The notes: generated by a model from the sequence alone, not told the origin. A stretch of 64,000 bases of DNA from Clostridiales bacterium (GCA_016288155.1 JAEEYP010000056.1:1-64000), one strand, 5' to 3'. Shown: positions 45,358-55,385, numbered from the stretch's first letter. Numbers and translations are program-made.

Positions 45358-45522
45358 ATGAACGATCAGAACTGCAAGAACAACGCCGGAAACGAAAACG
45401 AACGGGACCGCGCCCGCAGCGCACAGGACGCGCAGAACCGCAAGAATCAGAAGGGGAACAAAAACACGCAGGCGACCGACCTTCGGGTCGAGGAGCGCAT
45501 GCCCGACCGCGAGGACGACTGA
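45358..45522 (+). CDS. Small Asn/Lys/Arg/Asp-rich protein (54 aa), not in the supplied ORF track
   Basis: MNDQNCKNNAGNENERDRARSAQDAQNRKNQKGNKNTQATDLRVEERMPDREDD*; RBS AAAGGAA upstream; terminator follows. Confidence 0.7.
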   Translation: MNDQNCKNNAGNENERDRARSAQDAQNRKNQKGNKNTQATDLRVEERMPDREDD

Positions 45523-45555
45523 CCTTCCTCCTCTCCCGTCGGGAATACGGACAAA

Positions 45556-45591
45556 GCGGCGGAGAAGAACGGGAACGTTCTTCTCCGCCGC
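45556..45591. terminator. Terminator hairpin between convergent genes
   Basis: GCGGCGGAGAAGAAC gggaac GTTCTTCTCCGCCGC. Confidence 0.8.
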
Positions 45592-45623
45592 CTCATTTTC
45601 CGAAAGATCGGAGCCCCCTGCCG

Positions 45624-46562
45624 TTACCGGACGCTCTGCGCGCCCGTACGGTTTTCCATCAGCCCGGTCAGTGACGTAAACGCGTCTTCCGGCACCTGCA
45701 CGCAGACCTTCAGCAGTCCCTGAAAACGGACGTATCCGTTTTCGTACAGCCGGAGATGGACGTCCGTTCCGTTGTCCATCCTGAAATACATGTGCCAGAT
45801 CTCCGTGTCGTAGATCGTGGTGCCCGTGAAGCCCTCCTTCGCCGGGACGTCCTCCCAGGGGATGAACTCCGCTTCGTCCAGCGCTTCGATGAAGCGCGTG
45901 ACGATCTCCTCGCTCCCCTCCATCCGCCAGAGGTCGTTTTCGCTTCCGTTCCACGACTGGCGCGTTTCATACTCCACGGCGGTATAATTCCCGGTGAGGC
46001 GGAGCCTGTCTTCGTACAGCTCGCGTCCGTATTTCAGGGTGATGCCGCTGTCGCAGATATAGGTACAGACAGCGCCAGTCTCCTGCTTCATGCAGAGCAT
46101 GAACGACGGATCGAAGTCCTTTACGGCGTAAAAATCGCCGCCCACGCTCCCCGTCAGCTCCGTATACTGATCCTTCGACGTCCACTCGTCGATGCTTCCC
46201 GTCACAGTGCCGAGATATTCGCCCGCGACATCTGCGTCACGGATCCACTCATATTCCACGTAGCAGCGCCCCTGATAGATGAAGAAGCCGATCATATCCG
46301 CCTCGCCGTCGGAGGGCAGCGTGATCTCCCTCTGCGGGATCGTGACGCCGTTCTCGGACAGGACGACGCCCGAATCTTCCGGGACGGACGCCGGGGTCTT
46401 ATGCCACAGGAGCACTCCCACGACCACAAGGCACAGGCAGGCGGCTGCCGCCCCCCACCGCACCCATACGTTCGTCCTTCCTCTTCCGCGATACGCGTCG
46501 GCCTCGCCGATGAGATCGGCGTCGACGTGTTCCATGGCTTCAAGTACGTTTTCGTTTTTCAT
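45624..46562 (-). CDS. Single-pass membrane protein, putative anti-sigma partner
   Basis: MKNENVLEAMEHVDADLIGEADAYRGR…VRWGAAAACLCLVVVGVLLW; same layout as 26973..28484; overlaps the ECF gene by 4 nt. Confidence 0.6.
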   Translation of the reverse strand: MKNENVLEAMEHVDADLIGEADAYRGRGRTNVWVRWGAAAACLCLVVVGVLLWHKTPASVPEDSGVVLSENGVTIPQREITLPSDGEADMIGFFIYQGRCYVEYEWIRDADVAGEYLGTVTGSIDEWTSKDQYTELTGSVGGDFYAVKDFDPSFMLCMKQETGAVCTYICDSGITLKYGRELYEDRLRLTGNYTAVEYETRQSWNGSENDLWRMEGSEEIVTRFIEALDEAEFIPWEDVPAKEGFTGTTIYDTEIWHMYFRMDNGTDVHLRLYENGYVRFQGLLKVCVQVPEDAFTSLTGLMENRTGAQSVR

Positions 46563-47119
46563 ACCGTGTACCCCTCCTTAATCAAGTATTCTCTGAGCTC
46601 GTTGCGCGTTCGGAAAAGCGACGATTTCACCTTGCTCTCGCTCACGGCGCATCGCCAGCCGATCTCCGCCACGGAATCCAGATAGAAATATCGGCGCACG
46701 AAGATCACCCGTTTCTCCCGCGGGATCGTGTGAAGATATCCGCCGATCGCCCGCCCGAGTTCTTTTGCTTCGACGGTGCTTTCCATATCGTCCGATAAAG
46801 GAAGGCACGTTTCCATTTCCTCGCTCAGCTCCACGACGTATCCGCCGCGCTTCAGACTCGCGCGTTCCCGGCAGCGGTCGATCGAAACGTGCCGGACGAT
46901 GCGGGCGAGGAACGCATAGAGATAGCTCCTCGGCTCGTTCGGCGGGATCAGCTTCCACGCCTCAAGGTACGCGTCGTTCTCACATTCCTCCGCCGTCTGG
47001 GCGTCCGACGTGATCCCGTACGACAGCGCCCTGAGGCGGGAGCCGTATTTCTCACAGGAAAACCGGATCGCGCTCTCGTCGCGTTCCAGATACAGCTGAA
47101 CGATCCTCTCGTCTTCCAC
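46559..47119 (-). CDS. ECF-type RNA polymerase sigma factor
   Basis: YGITSDAQTAEECENDAYLEAWKLIPPNEPRSYLYAFLARIVRHVSIDRCR; region 4 SVAEIGWRCAVSESKVKSSLFRTRNELREYL; GTG start with RBS AAAGGAGG. Confidence 0.88.
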   Translation of the reverse strand: MEDERIVQLYLERDESAIRFSCEKYGSRLRALSYGITSDAQTAEECENDAYLEAWKLIPPNEPRSYLYAFLARIVRHVSIDRCRERASLKRGGYVVELSEEMETCLPLSDDMESTVEAKELGRAIGGYLHTIPREKRVIFVRRYFYLDSVAEIGWRCAVSESKVKSSLFRTRNELREYLIKEGYTV

Positions 47120-47226
47120 GTGCCTCGGCCTCCTTTCATGGATCGTTTTGTGCCCCTTCACCCTCCATAGCGGATTTTTCACGGCGCCGGTCGCGCGTTC
47201 TCGAAAAAATCTTCGGTAATTTTCCG

Positions 47227-47264
47227 AAAAAAACGGCTCAACCACAAAAACTTGTGACTGAGCC
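47227..47264 (-). terminator. Terminator after tRNA-Arg
   Basis: Minus strand GGCTCAGTCACAAG tttt TGTGGTTGAGCC then GTTTTTTT. Confidence 0.75.
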
Positions 47265-47268
47265 TCGT

Positions 47269-47345
47269 TGGCGTTTCCGAGGTGATTCGAACACCCGACC
47301 TGCCGCTTAGGAGGCGGCCGCTCTATCCGGCTGAGCTACGGAAAC
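47269..47345 (-). tRNA. tRNA-Arg (anticodon CCT), CCA encoded
   Basis: GTTTCCGTAGCTCAGCCGGATAGAGCGGCCGCCTCCTAAGCGGCAGGTCGGGTGTTCGAATCACCTCGGAAACGCCA folds as a cloverleaf; loop CTCCTAA. Confidence 0.96.
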
Positions 47346-47474
47346 AGAGGAACGCCGACGGCGCGCCGCCGGGTTCGGGGAGTATTATAACACAGTCCGG
47401 GACAAAAATCAAGATGCCGCGGCAAAGATCCGCGCAAAGTTTCCGTCCGTTCCCCCTCCCCGCGCGGCTGCACC

Positions 47475-47503
47475 TTGACAGAACGGGAAACTTCGTATAT
47501 AAT
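47475..47503 (+). promoter_or_regulatory. Consensus promoter of the SBP_bac_5 gene
   Basis: TTGACA - 17 nt - TATAAT. Confidence 0.85.
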
Positions 47504-47532
47504 GATAAAAACATCACCGACAGGGATTTGCC

Positions 47533-49653
47533 ATGCGTTTTTTCTACAGGATCCGTCTTCTGACCGCCGCGCTCATCGTCGCGCTCGGCGGATGCGCGTT
47601 TTTCCCCGCGCCGTCAGAGACGTGTTATACCTTTCACGATTCCGTGCGCGAAGCGCCCCGCCAATGGAGCCCGCTTAGAAAAATCGGCGACGCGGACGCC
47701 GTCCTTCTTTCGCTGCTCGGTACGCCGCTCTTTGAGGACGGTGCGCCGCTCGCGGCGGAGAGCATCGAGGACGTCACCGCCGCGTTCCCCGACCGGGAGC
47801 AATGGGAGATCGCCGAGACCGCGGGACGGGTCTTCCGCATCGTGCTGCGGCAGGATCTCTCCTGGGAGGACGGCATGTCGATCACCGCGCAGTCGTACGC
47901 GGATTCGCTGCGGATCCTGCTCGATCCGGCGGCGCGGTATCCCGCCGCCTCCCGCTTCACAAAAGGGGACGCCGCGCTGCTCGGCGCGGCGGCGTACGCG
48001 TCCGCCGGCACGCCGGTCTATACGCGTTCCGACGAAGAGGCGGAGGATCCGGACGTGCGCTGGTTCCCGCTGACGATGGAGGACGACGGATACTTCTCGA
48101 CCTCCTTTGCCGCGCTCGCCGCGGCGGGACGCGCGGACGGCGCGCTACTGTCCCGCCTCACGGCTGAGGCGGACGAGGGCGGCTGCGTCGCCCTCACCGA
48201 GGCGACGGAAGCGGATATCCGCGCGGCGGCGGAGTACGTCTTCACCGCCAACGGTCTCTTGTTCCATGAGGATGAATTTCAGGACATGCTCCTGTACAAA
48301 TGCGCCGCGCGGATGCCCGCCGTCGATTTTTCCGCGGTCGGGCTGATCGCGGAGGGTCCGTATTCCCTTCTCTATCTGAGCCGCTCTCCCGTCTCCGTCC
48401 GCGGCGTCGCCGACGCGCTCTCCTTCTTCTTCCTCATCCATACGGAAACGTACGGCAAATACGGCGCGCGGTACGCCGCCTCGCCGGAGGCGACCGTCTC
48501 CTGCGGTCCGTATCGGCTCGCGTCTATGACGGAGGAGGGATTCGTCCTGACGCGCAACGACGGCTGGTTCGGCTATGCCGACGCCGACCGCGGCGGGAGG
48601 TACGAAGCGGACGTCCTCTCCTACCGTATCCTCACCTATACGGAGGCGTACCGGGCATTCCTCGACGGTACGCTCGACCGGCTCCCGCTTGAGCGGCAGG
48701 ATCTGGCGTCGTTTTCCTCCTCCCCCTGCCTTCTCTCCGTCGGCACCGGCACCGTGCACCGCTTCGTCTTTGCCTCGGATCCCGCGGCGCTCGCGGCGCT
48801 CGGCGAGGAAGACGGCTCCTGCAAGGCGGTGCTCGCCTACCCGGCGTTCCGACGTGCGTTCTCCGCGATGCTCGACCGGACGCGATTGTGCGCGGAAGCG
48901 ACGGACGGCTTTCTCCCGACCGCCTCGCTGACGGGCGCGGCGGAGATCGAAGATCCGTATGATCTCAAAGAAGCGCGGCGGCTCTTTGAGGAAGCGTACC
49001 GTCTCGCGCGCGAGGATGGCGTCTGCGCGGACGGAGAGCCGGTCGTGCTCCGATGCATGGTCTCCTCCTCCGGCGCGCTCAGCGAGGCGGACAAGCGTCA
49101 GGAAGCGCTCCTCAACGAATGGCTGGCAGAATCGGCGGAGGGCACCGGCTTCGCCGGGCGGATCACCGTGCGGTATCTCTGCGGCGCGCAGGACCGCGGC
49201 GCCGACGTCGCCGCCGGGCGGATCGAGATGATCCGCACCGCGTGGACCGGCGAGGGAGCGGATCGCCTCTCGCTGCTCTCGCTGTATACGGATCCGGACG
49301 CCGTGGGCGGCATGGCGCGCCTCAGCGAAAGCTGCGGCTGGGATCCGGGCGCACAGATGCTCTCCGTATCCGACGGCTCCGTCGCGGAGACGAGGAGCCT
49401 CACCGAATGGACGCGCCTTCTGCGCGTCGAAATACAGGAGGAAGAGGCACGCGCGTCTCTTCTCAGCGCCGTCGAGCGGGCGGTGCTCGAAGCGGCGCAA
49501 TGCGTCCCCTTCGGCGAGGAGGCGCGCGGCGTGCTGTTTTCCCCCCGCGTGCAGGCGGATTCCGATTCCGTGCGGGATCTGCGTTTCCTCTATGATGACG
49601 CCGCCTACGAAGCGTATCTGCGTTCTGTCAGCGGGCTCCCGCCCATCCGGTAA
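47533..49653 (+). CDS. Peptide/oligopeptide-type ABC substrate-binding lipoprotein (SBP_bac_5-like)
   Basis: Lipobox LIVALGGC; FRIVLRQDLSWEDGMSITAQSYADSLRILLDPAA; VSCGPYRLASMTEEGFVLTRNDGWF. Confidence 0.85.
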   Translation: MRFFYRIRLLTAALIVALGGCAFFPAPSETCYTFHDSVREAPRQWSPLRKIGDADAVLLSLLGTPLFEDGAPLAAESIEDVTAAFPDREQWEIAETAGRVFRIVLRQDLSWEDGMSITAQSYADSLRILLDPAARYPAASRFTKGDAALLGAAAYASAGTPVYTRSDEEAEDPDVRWFPLTMEDDGYFSTSFAALAAAGRADGALLSRLTAEADEGGCVALTEATEADIRAAAEYVFTANGLLFHEDEFQDMLLYKCAARMPAVDFSAVGLIAEGPYSLLYLSRSPVSVRGVADALSFFFLIHTETYGKYGARYAASPEATVSCGPYRLASMTEEGFVLTRNDGWFGYADADRGGRYEADVLSYRILTYTEAYRAFLDGTLDRLPLERQDLASFSSSPCLLSVGTGTVHRFVFASDPAALAALGEEDGSCKAVLAYPAFRRAFSAMLDRTRLCAEATDGFLPTASLTGAAEIEDPYDLKEARRLFEEAYRLAREDGVCADGEPVVLRCMVSSSGALSEADKRQEALLNEWLAESAEGTGFAGRITVRYLCGAQDRGADVAAGRIEMIRTAWTGEGADRLSLLSLYTDPDAVGGMARLSESCGWDPGAQMLSVSDGSVAETRSLTEWTRLLRVEIQEEEARASLLSAVERAVLEAAQCVPFGEEARGVLFSPRVQADSDSVRDLRFLYDDAAYEAYLRSVSGLPPIR

Positions 49654-49670
49654 GTCCAATCAAAGCGATA

Positions 49671-49704
49671 GATCCCGCCTGCCGCGTTCGCGGCAGGCGG
49701 GATC
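49671..49704. terminator. Bidirectional terminator hairpin
   Basis: GATCCCGCCTGCCGC gttc GCGGCAGGCGGGATC between convergent genes. Confidence 0.85.
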
Positions 49705-49710
49705 TTGTCT

Positions 49711-50259
49711 TTACAGGATCAGCGGCGGATCGGCATGCAGGGACGGACCGTCGGTCAGGATCCGGTACGGGAGTGCGGGAGACGAGGTGAAACCGACCTT
49801 TTCGAGCACGCTGACCGCGCGGACGTTCTCCGGCGGCACGTACGCGATCAGTCCGCGGACCTCCGTGCGGGTGAACAGATACAGCGCGGCGGCACGGATC
49901 GCCTCCGGCATGAGTTCCCAGCCCCATACGTCGGCGGCGAGCGCGAAACGGATCTCCTTCAGCGGAACGCGCGGATCCGCGTATGGCAGCTCCCCTGCGG
50001 GGCGGACGTCGAGCACGCCGATCATCCGGCAGCTGTCGCGCAAAAGGAGCGCAAAGGTATGACCGTCCCGGAGAAAAACGCGCAGGAGCCGCCGCGCGTC
50101 CGCGGGATATTCCGCCATGTGCCAGCCCGCGGCGTCGCCCGCATTCTCCGCGGACATCGTCTCGAAGAGCGCCCGCAGATCCTCCCCGCGCACCGCGCGC
50201 ATCGTCAGCCGGGCGGTACGCAGAACGGTACCGCCGACGCAGAACGGGACGTCGGTCAT
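49711..50259 (-). CDS. GNAT family acetyltransferase (RimJ/RimL-like)
   Basis: LRTARLTMRAVRGEDLRALFETM…YLFTRTEVRGLIAYVPPENVRAVSVLEKVGF. Confidence 0.85.
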   Translation of the reverse strand: MTDVPFCVGGTVLRTARLTMRAVRGEDLRALFETMSAENAGDAAGWHMAEYPADARRLLRVFLRDGHTFALLLRDSCRMIGVLDVRPAGELPYADPRVPLKEIRFALAADVWGWELMPEAIRAAALYLFTRTEVRGLIAYVPPENVRAVSVLEKVGFTSSPALPYRILTDGPSLHADPPLIL

Positions 50260-51650
50260 CAGTATTTCAGCTCCAGCCGCTCATAGAGCTCGTCCTGCGC
50301 CGCCGTCATCGTCCGGAAGACACAGACGAGCCACACGATATACGCGAAGATGCACACGAGCCAGAACGCCGGATAATACATGGCGACGGAATAGTACACG
50401 GCGCGCAGAATGAAGTACAGCACCCCGACGGCGGCCGCGCCGACCGCGCGGACGTTGATCGCGTGCCGGATCTCGGCACGGCGCGTCTCGGCGTGGAAAG
50501 CCGGCGAGCTGTCGCTGAAGGGGAGCAGCTCCGTGTGCCGACGGACAAGGCGGACAAAGACAATGAACAGAAGCGTAAAGAGCAGGAGCATCACGACGTT
50601 CTCCGCCGTCGCCCAGAAGCGGATCGGGCGGTACAGGGCGATCGCCCGCGACAGATAGCGCGCCGCCACCGCGTCGTACTCGTCGAAATACGGGATCTGC
50701 CGCATGAAGTTCCAGACGGACAGTCCCGCCGCCGCCGCTGACAGGATCCATCCGGCGACGGAGAGCTTTTTGTCGTACCTGAAGAATTCCGCGAAGACAA
50801 AGGCGGCGAACGCGGCGGCGACACAGCTCGGAACGACGCAGAGGCCGTCGAGGATAAAGAACACGGAGGTGATCGCCGCCATGAACGCAAGCAGCATCGC
50901 CCGCTTCATCCGGATCGCCGCCATCAGTCCGTCGTCCCGCGCGATCTTCTCGTCGTAATAGGCGCGGATGCCTTCGTTCAGCCCCTTGTCGCGCCGCATC
51001 CCGCCGAGATAGCGCTCCATGCGCACGAGCCAGAAGATCCCGAAGCCGAAAACGACCGCCACGGCGACGACGTAGAAGATCGGCTTGAACGCCGAGAGCG
51101 GCATCTTCGCCTGCTGCGCCGCTTCAAACGTATCCTGCACCTCGAGCGAGACCGTCTCCGGCAGAACAGACGCCGCCGTCTTGATGAGGAAGAAGACGAT
51201 GGTGCCGAACTTCAGCCGATCCATGGGCACGGCGTACCGTCCGGAACTCTCCGCGTTTTCTTTTTTCTTTTCTCCCTGCTCCGAGTTGCGCCGTATCCCG
51301 TACACGCTGTCGGAGCCCAGCCGCATGCCGAGCGAATACAGCCCGTCAAAGAAGCATTTGACGGCGGGCAAGAACCACAAAAGCTCGAGCACGCCGAAAA
51401 CGAACGTATACAGCAGCGCGTATACCTGGCTTGTATGCGGGAAGAAGGTCATGAGGGCGCGCACGAACGTCACGATGAACAGCCGCCACACCCATCCCCT
51501 CGTCTCCCGGAGGTTGTCCGCCAGAAAGGACATGCGGAACAGCCCGTGATAGATGAGGAGGTAACCGATGAAATCCGGCAGGATATCGATGAGATACACG
51601 TTCGGATTGAACAGAAACACGATCCCGAGCGCGATATATCCGAAGCCCAT
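50259..51650 (-). CDS. Uncharacterised polytopic membrane protein
   Basis: Multiple TM segments; N-terminus MGFGYIALGIVFLFNPNVYLIDILPDFIGYLLIYHGL. Confidence 0.65.
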   Translation of the reverse strand: MGFGYIALGIVFLFNPNVYLIDILPDFIGYLLIYHGLFRMSFLADNLRETRGWVWRLFIVTFVRALMTFFPHTSQVYALLYTFVFGVLELLWFLPAVKCFFDGLYSLGMRLGSDSVYGIRRNSEQGEKKKENAESSGRYAVPMDRLKFGTIVFFLIKTAASVLPETVSLEVQDTFEAAQQAKMPLSAFKPIFYVVAVAVVFGFGIFWLVRMERYLGGMRRDKGLNEGIRAYYDEKIARDDGLMAAIRMKRAMLLAFMAAITSVFFILDGLCVVPSCVAAAFAAFVFAEFFRYDKKLSVAGWILSAAAAGLSVWNFMRQIPYFDEYDAVAARYLSRAIALYRPIRFWATAENVVMLLLFTLLFIVFVRLVRRHTELLPFSDSSPAFHAETRRAEIRHAINVRAVGAAAVGVLYFILRAVYYSVAMYYPAFWLVCIFAYIVWLVCVFRTMTAAQDELYERLELKY

Positions 51651-51653
51651 AGC

Positions 51654-52373
51654 TTACTTCCGTCCTTTTTTCTTTTTGCGCTTCACGCGCTGCCGACCCG
51701 GTTCCGCGGGCTCGCCGTCCGTCTTCGCGCCCGCCGCGCGGCGCCCGTAGGCGCCCTCGAGAAGGCTGTCCGCCTTCTCGTTCCAGCGGTCGAGCCATGC
51801 GAAGCGGGAGGGCTTGCGGGGCGCGGTCAGCGTGTCGCTTTCGCAGATGCGGCAGTAGCAGGAATGGATGAGCAGCGCGTTGAGCACGATCACCGCGGCG
51901 CCGTAGATCAGAAGGATGATCGAAGCGATATGGGAGAAGGTCTCCCCGAAGATCTGCGCCGTGAGGAACGCGATGATGTATACCGGATAGTAGGTGAGGA
52001 TCAAGATCAGGTTCCGGCGCGCGCGCTTCGGCTCCTTCTCCAGCTCCACCTGATTCGCCAGATGATAGATGCCCGCGAGGAGGAAGACGTGGAGCAGAAG
52101 CGAGGCGAGCATGACCGCGACGGAAAGGACGTTCGCCCACAGGCTCCCGGACTCCAGCATCCCGAAAAACGAGAGGACGGCGCGCGTCAGGCAGAGCAGC
52201 ATATAGACGACGTCCGTCCAGAGCGCGCGCAGGAAGTTCTTCTGATACCAGCCGAGCTTGGAGAACGCGAGGAGCATCACGACGCCGCCGATGACGTCCG
52301 CGAAGAAATAGACGTTGGACACGGAGAACACAAAGGACAGGATATACCCGATGAGCAGATACCCGAAGCCCAG
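51654..52373 (-). CDS. Uncharacterised polytopic membrane protein, possible paralogue; possible CTG start
   Basis: Extending the ORF upstream gives (CTG)GFGYLLIGYILSFVFSVSNVYFFADVIGGVVMLLAF, matching the neighbour's MGFGYIALG N-terminus; GGGAGG lies 8-9 nt upstream. Confidence 0.55.
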   Translation of the reverse strand: MGFGYLLIGYILSFVFSVSNVYFFADVIGGVVMLLAFSKLGWYQKNFLRALWTDVVYMLLCLTRAVLSFFGMLESGSLWANVLSVAVMLASLLLHVFLLAGIYHLANQVELEKEPKRARRNLILILTYYPVYIIAFLTAQIFGETFSHIASIILLIYGAAVIVLNALLIHSCYCRICESDTLTAPRKPSRFAWLDRWNEKADSLLEGAYGRRAAGAKTDGEPAEPGRQRVKRKKKKGRK

Positions 52374-52418
52374 AGCGACCGCCTCCCTTCTCTCATTCTG
52401 TCGCCGCCGACCGGCGGA

Positions 52419-55235
52419 TCATTCGCCGCCTTCGTCGGATCCTGCCGCGTCGGCGCGTCCGCAGCATTTCTTATACTTCTTGCCGCTCCCGCACGGGCAG
52501 GGATCGTTGCGCCCGACCCTCTTTTTGATGACGATCGGGACGCGCGGCTCGGCGGACGGCGTCTGCGGAGCAACCGGTCCCCGGAGCGCGGCGGCGCGCG
52601 GCGCCGCCGGAGCGCGCTGCATGGACGGCGCGGAGACGCCCGTCTCGCGCGCGACCTGCACGCGGCGGATCTGCTGCTTCGGCATGACGGAGAGGATCCG
52701 GCGCACCGTATCGTCGCGGATGTCCCGGATCATCTCGTCGAAGAGATCCGCGCCCTGGATGCGGTATTCGCTGATCGGATTGCGCTGCGCGTACGCCTGC
52801 AGCCCGATCGATTCCATGAGGCTGTCCATCGCCTCAAGGTGATCCATCCATTTTTCGTCGACGCTGCGCAGGAGCACGACGCGCTCCACCTCGCGGAAGG
52901 TCTCCTCGCCGAAGAGCTGCTCCTTGAACGCATACAGTTTCTCCGCGCGTTCGAGGAGCGTGCCGCGGATCGCGGCGCGCGCGTCCGCCGGCGTCCCGTC
53001 CGTCACCGTGAAGTCGTTCTCCGCGCAGAGGAGCCCCAGATACCGTCGGCGCAGACCGTCCAGATCCCACAGGGAGAAGTCGTCCTCGTGCAGATACTCG
53101 CCGACCGTCTCCGCGATCGTCTCGTGCATCATCGACAGAATCTTTTCCTTCATGCTCGCGCCGTCGAGCACCTCGCTGCGCTGCTCGTAGATGATCGAGC
53201 GCTGCTGATTCATGACGTCGTCGTAGGCAAGGACGTTCTTGCGGCGCTCGAAGTTGTTGCCCTCAAGACGTTTCTGCGCGCTCTCGATAGAACCGGAAAG
53301 GATCTTCGCGTCGATCGGCTCGTCCTCGCCGAGGCCGAGGCGGTCGACGACGTTCAGGATCCGCTCGCTGCCGAAGAGGCGCATCAGATCGTCCTCCAGC
53401 GACAGGAAAAACCGCGATTCGCCCGGATCGCCCTGACGACCGGAACGGCCGCGGAGCTGATTGTCGATCCGGCGGCTCTCGTGCCGTTCCGTACCGATCA
53501 CGAAAAGACCTCCGGCGGCGCAGACCTTCTCCGCCTCCGGCCTGATCTCCTCCTGATACTTTTTATACAGCGCGCGGTAGACCTCGCGCGCCGCCTGCGC
53601 TTCCTCGCTGATCGACTGAGAAGAACCGGTCGCCAGGGCGATCACGTCCTCTTCATATCCCTGCCGGCGCATCTCCGCCTTGGCGAGGTACTCGGCGTTG
53701 CCGCCGAGGAGGATGTCCGTGCCGCGCCCCGCCATGTTCGTGGAGATCGTGACGGCGCCCAATTTGCCCGCCTGCGCGACGATGTCCGCTTCCTTGTCGT
53801 GGTATTTGGCGTTCAGAACGGTGTGCTTGATCCCGTTCAGCTGCAGTTTCCTTGAAAGTTCTTCCGACTTCTCGATGGACACGGTACCGACGAGGACCGG
53901 CTGCCCCTTCTCGTGGCAGCGGCGGATCTGCTCGATGATCGCGCGGTCCTTCCCCGCCTTCGTCTTATAGACGACGTCCGGATGATCCTCGCGGATCATC
54001 GGCTTGTTCGTCGGGACCTCGACGACGTCGAGGCGGTAGATCTCGCGGAACTCGTTCTCCTCGGAGAGCGCCGTACCGGTCATGCCGGAGAGCTTCTGGT
54101 ACATGCGGAAATAATTCTGGAAGGTGATCGTCGCGATCGTCCGGTTCTCGCGCTGGATCTCCACGCGCTCCTTCGCCTCGATCGCCTGATGGAGCCCGTC
54201 GGAATACCGGCGGCCCGGCATGATGCGCCCGGTGAAGGTATCGACGATAAGCACCTCGTTGTCCTTGACGACGTAGTCGATATCCCGCTTCATGATGCCG
54301 TAGGCGCGGATCGCCTGATAGATGTGGTGGGAGATATCCGCGTTCTCCGGGTCGGAGAAGTTCTCGATGCCGAAGAACTTCTCCGCCTTGGCGACGCCGG
54401 ATGCGGTCAGGGTCGTGCTGCGCGCCTTCTCGTCCACGATATAGTCGGCGTCGATGTTGTCGTTGTCGACCTTCTCGTCCAGTTCCTTGATGACGAACTT
54501 GCGCAGCGTGCGCGTGAACTGATCCGCCCGCGCGTACAGCTCGTCCGTCTCCTCGCCCTGACCGGAGATGATGAGCGGCGTGCGCGCTTCGTCGATGAGG
54601 ATGGAGTCCACCTCGTCCACGATGGCGAAGTTGTGTCCCCGCTGTACGCGCTCCTGCTTGTACAGCACCATGTTGTCGCGCAGATAATCGAAGCCGAACT
54701 CGTTGTTCGTCCCGTAGGTGATGTCGCTCTGATACGCTTTCTGTTTCTCGCCCCGCGTCTGATCGTGGACCACGAGCCCCGTGCTCAGTCCGAGGAATTC
54801 GTGGATCCGCCCCATCTCCTCGCTGCCGAGGCGGGCAAGGTATTCGTTGACGGTCACGATATGGACGCCGTTCCCGAGCAGCGCGTTCAGGTACGACGGG
54901 AGCGCGGCGACGAGCGTCTTTCCTTCGCCGGTCTTCATCTCGGCGATCCGCCCCTGATGGAGCAGCACGCCGCAGAGGATCTGCACGTCGAACGGGCGCT
55001 TCCCCAGGACGCGGTCCGCCGCCTCGCGCACGAGCGCGTAGGCGTCCGGGAGGATATCCTCAAGATCCTTTCCGGCGGCGAGACTCCGCTTGAAGGCGTC
55101 CGTCCGCTCCGCCATTTCGGCGTCGGACAGCGCCGCGTACTGCGGCGCGAGCGCGTTCACCGTATTCAGGATCGGGCGTATTTTCTTGATCTGATGGTCG
55201 CTGTACGTACCGAACAGCTTCGCTGCAAGACCCAT
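52419..55235 (-). CDS. secA: Preprotein translocase ATPase SecA
   Basis: MGLAAKLFGTYSDHQIKKI…MKTGEGKTLVAALPSYLNAL…TNMAGRGTDILLGGNAEYLAK…C-terminal NDPCPCGSGKKYKKCCG. Confidence 0.97.
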   Translation of the reverse strand: MGLAAKLFGTYSDHQIKKIRPILNTVNALAPQYAALSDAEMAERTDAFKRSLAAGKDLEDILPDAYALVREAADRVLGKRPFDVQILCGVLLHQGRIAEMKTGEGKTLVAALPSYLNALLGNGVHIVTVNEYLARLGSEEMGRIHEFLGLSTGLVVHDQTRGEKQKAYQSDITYGTNNEFGFDYLRDNMVLYKQERVQRGHNFAIVDEVDSILIDEARTPLIISGQGEETDELYARADQFTRTLRKFVIKELDEKVDNDNIDADYIVDEKARSTTLTASGVAKAEKFFGIENFSDPENADISHHIYQAIRAYGIMKRDIDYVVKDNEVLIVDTFTGRIMPGRRYSDGLHQAIEAKERVEIQRENRTIATITFQNYFRMYQKLSGMTGTALSEENEFREIYRLDVVEVPTNKPMIREDHPDVVYKTKAGKDRAIIEQIRRCHEKGQPVLVGTVSIEKSEELSRKLQLNGIKHTVLNAKYHDKEADIVAQAGKLGAVTISTNMAGRGTDILLGGNAEYLAKAEMRRQGYEEDVIALATGSSQSISEEAQAAREVYRALYKKYQEEIRPEAEKVCAAGGLFVIGTERHESRRIDNQLRGRSGRQGDPGESRFFLSLEDDLMRLFGSERILNVVDRLGLGEDEPIDAKILSGSIESAQKRLEGNNFERRKNVLAYDDVMNQQRSIIYEQRSEVLDGASMKEKILSMMHETIAETVGEYLHEDDFSLWDLDGLRRRYLGLLCAENDFTVTDGTPADARAAIRGTLLERAEKLYAFKEQLFGEETFREVERVVLLRSVDEKWMDHLEAMDSLMESIGLQAYAQRNPISEYRIQGADLFDEMIRDIRDDTVRRILSVMPKQQIRRVQVARETGVSAPSMQRAPAAPRAAALRGPVAPQTPSAEPRVPIVIKKRVGRNDPCPCGSGKKYKKCCGRADAAGSDEGGE

Positions 55236-55385
55236 GATGTTTCCTTTCGCATTCCGTATCGCGCCGAGCGGCGCGATGATCTGAGAATGACTCTATACGT
55301 ATAGTATACCGCATCCGTGCGGCACAGTGGGTTTCATATTTGTAAATTTTATGGAAACGTTGCCGCCGATCTTCCCGCTCCGCCC

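Noticed and set aside
47269-47345. tRNA-Arg as an integration site for a mobile element
   Set aside because: No integrase, direct repeat of the tRNA 3' end or phage/ICE genes seen on either side.
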